This document shows, piece by piece, positions 56,301 to 64,000 of a stretch of 64,000 nucleotides of DNA. How positions within the stretch are numbered: the first letter of the stretch is position 1; each line of letters opens with the position of its first letter. The notes beneath the pieces are model-generated. The model was not told where the DNA came from and made no database searches. It saw only the letters and a list, made by a program, of their open reading frames with translations. Made by a program: the position numbers and the translations under genes. Source of the DNA: CAVSVP01 sp963731125 (GTDB taxonomy: Bacteria > Pseudomonadota > Gammaproteobacteria > Competibacterales > Competibacteraceae). Location of the stretch: the NCBI GenBank assembly GCA_963731125.1, contig CAVSVP010000013.1, forward strand, positions 1 through 64,000, in the 5' to 3' direction.

Positions 56301-56546
56301 CTTGCGCGGCAACTCCTGCTGCTGAGCACGCAAATCCTGGCGCATTTGCTCAATCTCGAGTCTGCTCTCTGCTAGAGCTTGACGCCGAGCGGTTTCTTGT
56401 TCTGCCGCTTTGAGAGGATCTAAGGGCGTAAGCGGAATATCCTGAGCCAGAGCTACATTAGCCAGCACAACTAGAAGAAAAATCCAACCGCCATGACAAC
56501 AATCATAAAAATAAAAATGCAAATCCATTACTCGCTGAAATTTCAT
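53376..56546 (-). CDS. Large MscK/KefA-like mechanosensitive channel (paralogue 2)
   Basis: The protein has 1056 residues. An N-terminal hydrophobic signal (WIFLLVVLANVALAQ) is followed by a periplasmic coiled coil (about 40-400), about eleven transmembrane helices and a canonical MscS core. The pore reads TVFAGAVGVGIGFGMQTIAN, then NFISGLLLLIERPLRSGDTV. The beta domain has IGEISRIGIRSLTMKTWDN and VIIPNSDVVTTAFTNWTH. The whole MscS signature is intact, unlike paralogue 1. The C-terminal tail ends in a short charged extension. It lies 57 bases upstream of the GNAT/C39 gene and may be co-transcribed with it and the ATP-grasp gene. It should jettison solutes on hypo-osmotic shock. Confidence 0.9.
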   Translation of the reverse strand: MKFQRVMDLHFYFYDCCHGGWIFLLVVLANVALAQDIPLTPLDPLKAAEQETARRQALAESRLEIEQMRQDLRAQQQELPRKLEALEVGQVTEAMVAQARVNANSAQLYLEDLQVEITNTERRIKELEQTVRELKVREQLLQNPAKEVADGVNRAEQLERTRLALAQQQTDLALEQQHLQNLRFRLELAELRVTLTGQWLSRVNKVYRLQQDQRRRQSQQELEEQLRQEQQAFLDQAAKLRRRLEDSNREPLSEMHRRLLETQIEVAEERSRLAQLDMELGSMNNALASLEALAAQPDADPAELNEGLNQLHELRDSATNALDLLKRKISVLRQRVTVIEKLQGLTGADKRFSAEAAKLLDELIADLRAREDKLQEWLVTTNAVKALLEESYKENLGKSLLTRIQLPDSVEKWRQTLKTVSDVPRIFFYQVRLSVESTLKAMVDAGAIRWLGLIVLEAGLIWLALQARRGLRRVIARVESREEGTFLSTVVLIVLRLLRKNLWGVAFAAVLLVMVWVFQVPPPGLWIIMTLVLLWVGIKTPINLAWLLLASPQLPQEQQRPRVYEQVFWTLLFGGILIAVTILAHLSALPEDVVNLFDWVLTAFGLVAFPAVLKIRRLLIDLLADRYASHIWFISLRLFSLLLSLSLLVAAILGLAGYLRLAAAVAWHLVVFFTVLTGWLLVRGLLNDLIVVLKNYAMTHSGYGLLWTQDVINPLHKILRVCLLAGALLVLFLAYGLRPDSTVITTAWKFLETPLFSLGGAEINALRILIMTVVVLFVIRFAQWSRTITYRWIFSRIVDLGVRHSLSVFTQYFIVLIGFLITLQLIGLDLTTLTVFAGAVGVGIGFGMQTIANNFISGLLLLIERPLRSGDTVQIGSNIGEISRIGIRSLTMKTWDNMEVIIPNSDVVTTAFTNWTHSDNIVRTKLMIGVRYDADPHLAKEMMSRVLKNHKDVVREPQWSVLLWEFGDSVITFRVQYYTDFFKSNILDVHSEVMFAIYDGLKRAGIGIPNAQRDLRIKEWPEGVAMVRSADAASASPPTEKPAVLDPAGVPLAKHG

Positions 56547-56979
56547 CGTGGGTTAAAAACTTTGCTTACTATAGCAACGCAGCGTTAGATAGATTCTACC
56601 CTATAACATTAAGCAACAATCTGCTATGCAGCCTTACCTAATCATCCCTTGCTTAATAAAGGGCTTGATCAATTGTGGATAGGCGTTCTGCCAAAAAGTA
56701 CCTCACCAAGTGCCGCCGAAAAGGCAGTATTAGAAGATTTGGGCAATGGAACTCTTAAAAAGCGTTCAGTTTCCTCATCTTCGGTGAGATAGTTTGTCCT
56801 TGCGCTTACGGTTTGTCACAAACTGTCAAGCCGCTAACTTTTTTAACAAACCCAAGAACATTCTCATTTACTTGATGGTCAAATCGGCGTATATGAGTGC
56901 GATTATTGAGTCCTTCCGGGGAACCTCCCGCGAAGTGTTGCTCATTTCGGCCACAGTGGCTTCAGAGGGGAGTTTAACT
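56547..56979. other. Divergent region between the MscK-like and acidic small-protein genes
   Basis: 433 bases with no gene I can support. It carries the promoters of two divergent genes. A short palindrome GTTTGT-C-ACAAAC (56811-56823) could bind a regulator. Confidence 0.35.
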
Positions 56980-57180
56980 ATGCGCGACGATGACTTTGCT
57001 GACGATGATGATATTCTGGAAGAAGGCGAAAATACGGAGGAAGTACCCAAAGTCACCTCCAGGACTTCTAAGGCATGGCGTTCTATCGAACGCTATCGGG
57101 AAATGAAGGAGCTTCGCAAACATCTCGATGATTTTTTATACGAAGACGCAACGAAAGACCTCAATGACTTGCGCTGGTAA
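56980..57180 (+). CDS. Small acidic conserved protein, PA3496-like
   Basis: The protein has 66 residues. The ATG at 56980 follows GAGGGGAG, so the longer frame from 56794 is not coding. It starts with an acidic cluster (MRDDDFADDDDILEEGENTE) and ends with a basic amphipathic helix (AWRSIERYREMKELRKHLDD, then DLNDLRW). The shape matches a conserved small proteobacterial family related to Pseudomonas PA3496, which I recall being annotated as a putative envelope-integrity protein. I have no independent evidence for function. It is convergent with purL. Confidence 0.65.
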   Translation: MRDDDFADDDDILEEGENTEEVPKVTSRTSKAWRSIERYREMKELRKHLDDFLYEDATKDLNDLRW

Positions 57181-57394
57181 GAGCCGGGTCCGCTGTTTTT
57201 ATATCCCGACGGGCCGCAACGTTTCCCAACGCCGGCCTGTCGCAGCCTTGAGGCGTTCAGGTTCGAAAGCAACGTGCCTTAATAGCTAAGCAGGCGTATT
57301 AGATCCCCTTGCCGATTAAGTCAAAAGAACTTTGGCGGGCGAATTGTATCCATTCCCTCCCTCCGGCAGCCTCCCTGTCCAATTTCGGGGTGAC

Positions 57395-60300
57395 TCATCC
57401 CAGCCAGACCCGCGCATTTCTAAACATACGCAGCCACGGCCCGTCCTCGCCCCACTCGTAGGGATGCCAGGAGTATTGGACCGTGCGGAATACCCGCTCA
57501 GGATGGGGCATCATAATGGTAAAGCGGCCATCCCGGGTGGTAAGTCCCGTAATACCCAAGGGAGAACCGTTGGGATTGGCTGGATAGCGTTCAGTAGCCT
57601 GACCGTAATGATTGACATAGCGTAACGTCACCAGCCTGGCGGCAAGGAGCTGCTGGGGACTTGAGTTAGGCCGAAACTCCGTTCTGCCCTCACCATGGGC
57701 GACAACAATGGGCAATCGCGAACCAGTCATGTCAGCCAGAAACAATGAGGGCGATGCGCTGACCTCCACTAACGCCAACCGGGCTTCGAACTGTTCTACC
57801 TGGTTACGTACAAAGCGCGGCCACAGTTCGGCACCTTGAATAAGTTCACAAAGATTAGAAAACATTTGGCAACCATTGCACACCCCTAGCCCAAAGCTGT
57901 CGGAACGTGCAAAGAAGGCCGCAAATTCATCGCGGGCCCGGTTATTGAACAAAATAGATTTGGCCCAACCCTCTCCGGCCCCCAAGACGTCACCATAAGA
58001 AAATCCTCCGCAGGCGGCGATGCCTCGGAAACCCGTCAGCGAAACGCGGCCAGCGATGATATCGCTCATATGCACATCCGTTGGCGCGAACCCGGCCCGC
58101 TGAAAAGCGGCTGCCATTTCCACCTGGCCGTTCACCCCTTGCTCTCGCAGGATGGCTATCCGAGGCCGTGCACCTTTGGCAATAAAAGGCGCAGCAATAT
58201 TCTCATGGAGAGCAAAACTCAACTGCGCGTTCAGGCCGGGATCGGCGATATCCAAGAGTCCATCAAAAGCTTCCCGAGCACACTGCGGATTATCCCGCAA
58301 CGCCTGCATACGGTAGCTGGTTTCCGACCACAGCCGGCGCAGCGTGACCAACGCTTCGTCAACCAGTACCTTACCTTGGTAGTGAATGATAATCCGATTC
58401 TGTTCATTCGGTTTACCGATGACATGGCTACATTCCCGTAACCCCGCCGAGTTGAGATGGTTGAAGACGACGTTGCGATGCGCGGCACGGATTTGCGCTA
58501 CTGCGCCCAGTTCCTCATTAAACAGGGCAGCGATGGGATCTGCACCCAAAGCGTCCAGGTCCACCGTCAAACCCGAGCCACCCGCAAAGGCCATTTCACA
58601 GAGCACCGCCAGCAAACCGCCGTCGGAGCGATCGTGATAGGCCAATAACCGCCCATCGGCATTCAAGGCTTGCACGGCCAAGAAAAAAAACTTCAAATCG
58701 TCGGCAGAATCTAGATCGGGCGGGATTTCCCCAAGCTGCTGATAAACCTGGGCCAAGGCCGAACCACCTAAGCGGTTCTTGCCACGACCAAGGTCGACAA
58801 GAAGCAATTCGGTATCTCCCTGATCGGTGCGTAGCTGAGGCGTCAGAGTAGTACGAATATCACGCACCGGGGCAAAGGCGGACACAATTAACGATAACGG
58901 TGAAGTCACGCTCCGTCGTTCCCCATTTTCTTCCCAGACCGCCCTCATAGACAGAGAATCTTTACCCACGGGAATGGCGATACCCAGTGCCGGGCAGAGA
59001 TCCATGGCAACAGCTCGGACGGTATCGAATAAAGCAGCATCCTCGCCGGGATGGTCGGCGGCGGCCATCCAGTTGGCGGACAACCGGACATCACCGAGTT
59101 TACCAAGGCGGGCGGCGGCAATATTGGTAATTGCCTCACCGACGGCCATACGCCCAGAGGCCAAAGCATCCAATACCGCCACTGGTGTGCGCTCGCCCAC
59201 GGCCATGGCTTCGCCGTGATAGGTAGTAAAGCCACTGGCCGTGACTGCCACGTCGGCCACTGGCACCTGCCAGGGTCCCACCATCTGATCCCGAGCCACC
59301 AAACCGCCTACGCTGCGGTCAGCAATGGTAATCAGAAAAGTCTTGTCGGCCACGGCAGGCAGTCGCAACACCCGTGTAACGGCTTCGCGAAGGCTCAAGG
59401 TATCCAGGTTTAGTGTTAGCGGCTGTCCGAAAATGCTAATCCGGTTAACATCTCGCAACATCTTGGGCGGTTTGCCTAACAGTACCGCCATCGGCATATC
59501 CACGGGTTGGTTGGCATATTGGCGGTCTTTCACCTGCAACCGGCATTCGACCGTGGCCTGACCCAATAGCGCATAAGGACAACGCTCCCGCTCGCAAATA
59601 ACCTGAAAAACGGGTAACTGGCGAGGATCGAGGGCAAGCACATAGCGTTCCTGAGCCTCGTTGCACCAAATTTCTCGGGGCGACATGCCGAGATCATCAT
59701 TAGGGATATTCCGCAACTCAAGCCGCCCTCCCCGCCCGGCATCATGGAGAATTTCCGGTACTGCGTTGGACAAACCCCCTGCTCCCACATCGTGGATAGA
59801 CAGGATTGGATTAGCTTCCCCCAAAGCCCAGCAGTAATCGATAACCTCCTGGCAACGTCGTTGCATCTCGGGATTACCGCGCTGCACCGAGGCGAAATCC
59901 AACTCTGCAGTGCTAGTTCCGGCGGTCATACTGGAAGCGGCACCGCCGCCAAGTCCGATACGCATCGCGGGTCCGCCGATGACCACGATAAAGACATCGG
60001 AAGGCAGCGCCTGTTTGCGAATATGTTCACTCCGGATATTGCCAAGCCCACCGGCAATCATAATGGGTTTGTGATAGCCGCGTCGCTCGCCATTAGGCGC
60101 AGTGACTTCAAAAGTACGAAAATAACCGGCGAGATTGGGGCGGCCAAATTCATTGTTAAAGGCCGCTGCGCCAATAGGACCCTCCAGCATAATCTGAAGT
60201 GCCGAGGCAATACGTTCGGGCTGCCCGTAAACGGTCTCCCAGACTTGTTCAAAACCGGCAATCCGCAGATGAGAGACCGAGAAACCGGTTAATCCCGCCT

Positions 60301-61288
60301 TGGGTTTGGCACCCCGGCCAGTGGCTCCTTCGTCGCGAATCTCGCCACCGGCGCCGGTAGCAGCGCCGGGGAAAGGGGAAATGGCCGTAGGGTGATTATG
60401 GGTTTCCACCTTTATCAGCAGGTGAACATCTTCTGTAGAGTAGTGATACTGACCCTCTCTTGGATCAGGAAAAAAGCGTTGCGCTTGAGATCCTTGCAAC
60501 ACGGCCGCATTATCCCGATAGGCGGACAAAACGCCGTCAGGAGCGCGATAAAAGGTGTTGCGGATCATATCGAATAGTGAGCTAGCTTGAAGCTGGCTAT
60601 CAACGATCCATGTGGCATTAAAGATTTTATGCCGACAATGCTCAGAATTCGCCTGAGCGAACATGGTTAGTTCCACATCGCTGGGATTACGCCCCAACTG
60701 CGTGAAATGGTTCATCAGATAAGCCATTTCGTCCTCGGACAGGGCCAACCCCAACGCCACGTTGGCTTCCGCCAAGGCTGCCTGTCCGTCAGCGAGAATG
60801 TCGATCACAGCCAGCAATGCCGGCTCGGATTGGGCGAATAAAATATTAGGATTCTGGTCAGAATCTAACACGATCTCTGTCATACGATCGTGAAGCAGAG
60901 GGGTTAGGGAAGCCAGTTGCAGCTCGCTGAGAATTTCCGTGGTCGTGAGATAAAAAGCAATACCGCGCTCGATGCGCCGGATTCGCTGTAAGCCACAGTT
61001 GTGGGCAATATCCGTTGCCTTGGAAGACCAAGGGGAAATAGTACCGGGACGCGGAATCACCAGCAACGTGGGTTGATCGGATAAAGGATATCCTCTAACA
61101 CTGGGTCCATAGGTCAACAGCCGCTTAAGAATGGCCTCTTCGGAGTCGGTCAGGGGTTCAACGGTATCTATAAGGTGGCGGTATTCAGCATAAACCTGCG
61201 TGACAGAAGGCATCTGCTGGCGCAGATTAGCTAGGAGTTTTGCCAGCCGAAAGGCGGACAATGCGGGGCTCCCTCGCAAACACAACAT
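57395..61288 (-). CDS. purL: Phosphoribosylformylglycinamidine synthase (large, single-chain)
   Basis: The 1297-residue enzyme converts FGAR, ATP and glutamine to FGAM in purine synthesis. Its length fits the gammaproteobacterial fused type. The N-terminal PurS-like part is followed by the linker and two AIRS-type halves with GGGAASSMTAG and SIHDVGAGGLSNAVPE. A C-terminal class I glutaminase (about 1040-1297) has the nucleophile Cys in LGVCNGCQMFSNL and the His/Glu dyad in MMPHPERVFRTVQ. All catalytic residues are present. It begins 19 bases after the amiB stop, so purL may share that transcript. This differs from the usual amiB-mutL arrangement. Confidence 0.97.
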   Translation of the reverse strand: MLCLRGSPALSAFRLAKLLANLRQQMPSVTQVYAEYRHLIDTVEPLTDSEEAILKRLLTYGPSVRGYPLSDQPTLLVIPRPGTISPWSSKATDIAHNCGLQRIRRIERGIAFYLTTTEILSELQLASLTPLLHDRMTEIVLDSDQNPNILFAQSEPALLAVIDILADGQAALAEANVALGLALSEDEMAYLMNHFTQLGRNPSDVELTMFAQANSEHCRHKIFNATWIVDSQLQASSLFDMIRNTFYRAPDGVLSAYRDNAAVLQGSQAQRFFPDPREGQYHYSTEDVHLLIKVETHNHPTAISPFPGAATGAGGEIRDEGATGRGAKPKAGLTGFSVSHLRIAGFEQVWETVYGQPERIASALQIMLEGPIGAAAFNNEFGRPNLAGYFRTFEVTAPNGERRGYHKPIMIAGGLGNIRSEHIRKQALPSDVFIVVIGGPAMRIGLGGGAASSMTAGTSTAELDFASVQRGNPEMQRRCQEVIDYCWALGEANPILSIHDVGAGGLSNAVPEILHDAGRGGRLELRNIPNDDLGMSPREIWCNEAQERYVLALDPRQLPVFQVICERERCPYALLGQATVECRLQVKDRQYANQPVDMPMAVLLGKPPKMLRDVNRISIFGQPLTLNLDTLSLREAVTRVLRLPAVADKTFLITIADRSVGGLVARDQMVGPWQVPVADVAVTASGFTTYHGEAMAVGERTPVAVLDALASGRMAVGEAITNIAAARLGKLGDVRLSANWMAAADHPGEDAALFDTVRAVAMDLCPALGIAIPVGKDSLSMRAVWEENGERRSVTSPLSLIVSAFAPVRDIRTTLTPQLRTDQGDTELLLVDLGRGKNRLGGSALAQVYQQLGEIPPDLDSADDLKFFFLAVQALNADGRLLAYHDRSDGGLLAVLCEMAFAGGSGLTVDLDALGADPIAALFNEELGAVAQIRAAHRNVVFNHLNSAGLRECSHVIGKPNEQNRIIIHYQGKVLVDEALVTLRRLWSETSYRMQALRDNPQCAREAFDGLLDIADPGLNAQLSFALHENIAAPFIAKGARPRIAILREQGVNGQVEMAAAFQRAGFAPTDVHMSDIIAGRVSLTGFRGIAACGGFSYGDVLGAGEGWAKSILFNNRARDEFAAFFARSDSFGLGVCNGCQMFSNLCELIQGAELWPRFVRNQVEQFEARLALVEVSASPSLFLADMTGSRLPIVVAHGEGRTEFRPNSSPQQLLAARLVTLRYVNHYGQATERYPANPNGSPLGITGLTTRDGRFTIMMPHPERVFRTVQYSWHPYEWGEDGPWLRMFRNARVWLG

Positions 61289-61307
61289 GGGAGAATCTCT
61301 CTGTCGG

Positions 61308-62762
61308 TTATAACGAACTATCGCCCGCGGGGATAAGTAATAAAGTACCTGCGGGCATGCGCAACTGCTTGCTGTTTAACCCATTGACAGAACGTAGTAA
61401 AGAGAGATCCACGCCATGCTGACGAGCAATATCGGCCAGACTTTCGCCGCGCTCGATAACGTGTGTCTGATGAGAAGGCGGCTTCACTTCCTCTTTAAGG
61501 GAAACCAGTTGCAGTTCCGGTGGTGCATTTGGTAGCGTGAGCGTCGGCGCGGGAAGTACCGGTTCAGTTACTACTGGCTGAACTGCCGGCGTCGGCGCCC
61601 CATCGACTAGCAAATATTTCGGCGGCCGATTCTTAAAATAGGCGCGAACGCCCTCCATCATGGCTTCGGCTAATTTTTGTTGATGGCGCGCACTGCGTAG
61701 CTTAGCCTCTTCCCTAGGATTGCTAATAAACGCCGTTTCCACTAGAATTGAGGGGATATCTGGCGCTTTTAAGACGGCAAAACCGGCGCGCTCGACATCT
61801 CCTCTGTGGACATTGCCAACCTCGCGCAACTGCGCGTATATTTTTTCTGCCAACCGCATACTGTCCGCTAAAATGGCATCATGATAAATATCAAAGACCA
61901 CGGGCTTGAGCGCATCATCTTCCACATGTAATTTGCCGCCGCCGATCAAATCGGCTTCGTTTTCTTGATTTGCCAGCCAACGCGCCGCTGCGCTGGAAGC
62001 GCCTTGAGTCGATAAGATAAATACCGATGAGCCGTTTGCCTTAGGGTCGGTAAAGGCATCGGCATGGATGGAGAGAAACAGATCCGCCTGATGCTGGCGC
62101 GCAATCTCGATCCGCTCGTACAAAAGCAGGTATTTATCACTGTTGCGAGTCAATACGGCCTGCATCCCCGGTTCCTTATCCACGAGTTTCTTTAAGCGCT
62201 GGGCAATCTGCATTGCCACATGCTTTTCTTTGGTTTTACCGGGCCCGATAGCACCAGGATCTTTGCCGCCATGACCGGGGTCGATGGCAACGATAAAATC
62301 CTTGCGCACCGGCAACACCGACTCGGCATTAGCCACGGAAAGCAGTCGCTGTGGCGCGTTGCCAATAGGCTGTTGCTCATGACGGTAAATGTCCACCACC
62401 AGCCGGTGGCCGTATTGAGCGGTAGGCATCACGGCATAAATCTCGCTGCGAACGGACCTTACCAAATCCAGCACGATACGTAGGTCGGCACCGGCGCGAA
62501 TACCCGCGCGCACTGCGCTCACATCCGGGGAACGCAGTCGCAGGTCGCTGCGGAACGCAGTAAACCGGGCATCACTGAGATCTACGACTAAACGGGGAGG
62601 ATTGTTGAGAAAAAAGCTGTGATACCTGACGGAAGCACTGAGATCCAAGATCACTTGGGTGCCGTGGGGCAGTTCAAGGATACGTGCATCATACACCTGC
62701 ACCGGTGCTGCTACAGTCAGCGCCGACACCAGCAGCAGGATGGCCGCGGTGCAAAGTTTCAT
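61308..62762 (-). CDS. amiB: N-acetylmuramoyl-L-alanine amidase, AmiB/AmiC type
   Basis: This periplasmic enzyme has about 484 residues and splits septal peptidoglycan for cell separation. The ATG at 62762 follows a G-run. The TTG before it is not needed. A signal peptide (LCTAAILLLVSALTVAAP) precedes an AMIN domain (about 20-120, ELPHGTQVILDLSASVRYH), an Amidase_3 domain (about 160-380) with zinc ligands in IAIDPGHGGKDPGAIGP, LFLSIHADAF and VETAFISNPREE, and a C-terminal LysM (about 435-480, HVIERGESLADIARQHGVD). It belongs to the conserved nnrD-tsaE-amiB order. Confidence 0.95.
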   Translation of the reverse strand: MKLCTAAILLLVSALTVAAPVQVYDARILELPHGTQVILDLSASVRYHSFFLNNPPRLVVDLSDARFTAFRSDLRLRSPDVSAVRAGIRAGADLRIVLDLVRSVRSEIYAVMPTAQYGHRLVVDIYRHEQQPIGNAPQRLLSVANAESVLPVRKDFIVAIDPGHGGKDPGAIGPGKTKEKHVAMQIAQRLKKLVDKEPGMQAVLTRNSDKYLLLYERIEIARQHQADLFLSIHADAFTDPKANGSSVFILSTQGASSAAARWLANQENEADLIGGGKLHVEDDALKPVVFDIYHDAILADSMRLAEKIYAQLREVGNVHRGDVERAGFAVLKAPDIPSILVETAFISNPREEAKLRSARHQQKLAEAMMEGVRAYFKNRPPKYLLVDGAPTPAVQPVVTEPVLPAPTLTLPNAPPELQLVSLKEEVKPPSHQTHVIERGESLADIARQHGVDLSLLRSVNGLNSKQLRMPAGTLLLIPAGDSSL

Positions 62763-62870
62763 CAATAATACCCCCCCTTTTGTCCCTTTACCACAAGATT
62801 AATGAATTTGCAACAGCTTAGCAATTATACGACTTGGAATAGCCTGCTGAACCCCATATTTAGCAAAAAT

Positions 62871-63344
62871 TCACGTTTCTCGGCTCAACTGAGCGTTAAA
62901 CCCAGCAAGAACCATCTCACCTTTAGCCGAATTAGCCCGTAATTGGCACAGACGGCCGTCACCACTATGCTGGAGTTCCACCTGCAAATCAGCTACAGGT
63001 AACACTCCGCCACCATGCTCGGGCCATTCTACCAGTAAAATGGTCTGTCCATCGAGCCAGTCCCGCAGCCCGATAAACTCCAACTCCTCGGGATCGACAA
63101 GTCGGTAAAGATCCAGATGAAGTATCTGTTTATCCTGTAAGGAATAAGGTTCGACTAACGTATAGGTCGGACTTCGCACTACCCCCTCGTAACCTAATGT
63201 GCGTAGCAAACCACGCACCAGCGTAGTTTTACCGGTACCTAATTCCCCCTGCAGATAAATGATACAACCCTCAGAAATGACAGTCGCCAGCTGGGCGCCA
63301 AGCGCTTCAGTAGCCTGAGCGGATGCCAGGGTAAGCGCAATCAT
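62871..63344 (-). CDS. tsaE: tRNA t6A-modification ATPase TsaE
   Basis: The 157-residue protein is the ATPase subunit needed with TsaB and TsaD to make N6-threonylcarbamoyladenosine at A37 of ANN-decoding tRNAs. Walker A is LQGELGTGKTTLVRGLLRTL. The family motifs VRSPTYTLVEPY, LHLDLYRLVDPEELEFIGLR and ILLVEWPEHG are all present. Its ATG overlaps the nnrD stop by 4 bases (ATGA). Confidence 0.97.
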   Translation of the reverse strand: MIALTLASAQATEALGAQLATVISEGCIIYLQGELGTGKTTLVRGLLRTLGYEGVVRSPTYTLVEPYSLQDKQILHLDLYRLVDPEELEFIGLRDWLDGQTILLVEWPEHGGGVLPVADLQVELQHSGDGRLCQLRANSAKGEMVLAGFNAQLSRET

Positions 63345-64000
63345 GACGACGTGGGATTAACCAGTTTACGCAGAAACGGCATAAGGTCGGTGGCCAGTAG
63401 GCCTCGCTCTCCCGCCTCTGCAGCCAGATCCCCGGCCCGCCCATGCAGGTAAGCTCCGACTCGAGCCGCTTGTTCGGGCCGCAACCCCTGAGCCACCAGG
63501 CCGGCGATAACGCCAGTCAGCACATCGCCCATACCACCGCTGGACATACCGGGATTACCAGTGCTGCATAGCACCAAGCCTTCCTTTTCACTGGCAATTA
63601 ATGAACCTGCTCCCTTTAAGAGGCCTATCCCTCCATAGCGCATCACCAGTTCTGAGACGGCGGTAAAGCGGTCGGACTCTATTTGCGACGTCGTCATCTT
63701 AAGGAGCCGAGCTGCTTCGCCGGGATGTGGTGTCAATATCCAGTTACCGCGACGCACGGGCTTGAGTGCCAACAGATTTAAGGCATCAGCGTCCATCACC
63801 AAAAAACGATCGCTATCCAGGACAAACTCCAGCATAGATTGCCCCCACTCTCCGCGACCCAGACCCGGGCCGACAGCCACCACCGTGGCCCGCGCCAGCA
63901 GTAGTCCCAGTTCCGAGAGAGTTTCCACCCCGCGAAACATCAACTCGGGACGCAAGGCTGCTTGGACACCTGCATGAGCCTGACGGGTAGCCACACTCAC
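63341..64000 (-). CDS. nnrD: ADP-dependent NAD(P)H-hydrate dehydratase (C-terminal part, cut by window end)
   Basis: At least 219 residues of the dehydratase domain that repairs hydrated NAD(P)H. The frame is open to the last base, and full-length proteins normally also carry the NnrE epimerase at the N-terminus, so the start lies outside. Visible are VVAVGPGLGRGEWGQS, LVMDADALNLLAL, WILTPHPGEAARLL and the nucleotide loop GNPGMSSGGMGDVLTG. The stop overlaps tsaE by 4 bases. Confidence 0.93.
   Translation of the reverse strand: MSVATRQAHAGVQAALRPELMFRGVETLSELGLLLARATVVAVGPGLGRGEWGQSMLEFVLDSDRFLVMDADALNLLALKPVRRGNWILTPHPGEAARLLKMTTSQIESDRFTAVSELVMRYGGIGLLKGAGSLIASEKEGLVLCSTGNPGMSSGGMGDVLTGVIAGLVAQGLRPEQAARVGAYLHGRAGDLAAEAGERGLLATDLMPFLRKLVNPTSS

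Noticed and set aside
56794..56979. Longer start for the small acidic protein
   Set aside because: The extra 62 residues are unlike the family, and the ATG at 56980 has a strong GAGGGGAG site.

Overview
The window looks like a chromosomal segment of a gammaproteobacterium. The evidence is a long monofunctional PurL, an AMIN/Amidase_3/LysM amidase next to tsaE and nnrD, an MscK-like channel beside a GNAT/C39-peptidase and RimK-type ATP-grasp pair, and a moxR/BatA/BatB/BatD cluster. The gene content is reminiscent of Chromatiales or Nitrosococcus-type bacteria, but that lineage is inferred from family resemblance and was not tested.

Bases 1-7.7 kb are accessory DNA. They hold a decayed phage/ICE-type replication block (a DUF3987-like gene with at least four frameshifts, one intact small gene and a second shattered gene), a compact two-gene unit that resembles a Panacea-type antitoxin with a PemK/MazF-like partner, a complete IS1634-type element, and a zinc-ribbon island gene. 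The block ends beside the 3' end of a tRNA-Ser(UGA) gene, a classic integration position. No integrase is present in the window.

7.9-22.4 kb is core metabolism and signalling. An etfB-etfA-acyl-CoA dehydrogenase-acyl-CoA ligase operon runs leftwards and is divergent from an acuI-type reductase. Next comes a five-gene phosphosignalling cluster: a Ser/Thr kinase fused to an FGE-sulfatase domain, a vWA-FHA membrane protein, a cytoplasmic FHA protein and two PP2C phosphatases. An ECHDC3-like enoyl-CoA hydratase homologue lies upstream of the kinase.

22.5-30.2 kb holds a DUF815 ATPase, a giant MscK-like channel, a HAD phosphatase/CDP-alcohol phosphatidyltransferase pair preceded by five 13-bp tandem repeats, and a membrane diguanylate cyclase.

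30.5-40.6 kb is an insertion-sequence graveyard. An IS701-type element is split by a Tn5/IS50-type IS4 element with a perfect 9-bp target duplication. A di-heme peroxidase gene is cut at both ends by ISs. An IS3-type element is interrupted by a 154-bp MITE, also with a 9-bp duplication. A complete IS630 element sits between two ion-transporter-superfamily permeases.

40.6-64 kb is ordinary chromosome: an SLC13/TrkA_C permease, an MFS transporter, the moxR-bat cluster (without the usual DUF58 gene), an MscK-like channel in line with the GNAT-C39 and RLAN/ATP-grasp genes, a small acidic conserved protein, purL, amiB, tsaE and the start-truncated nnrD.
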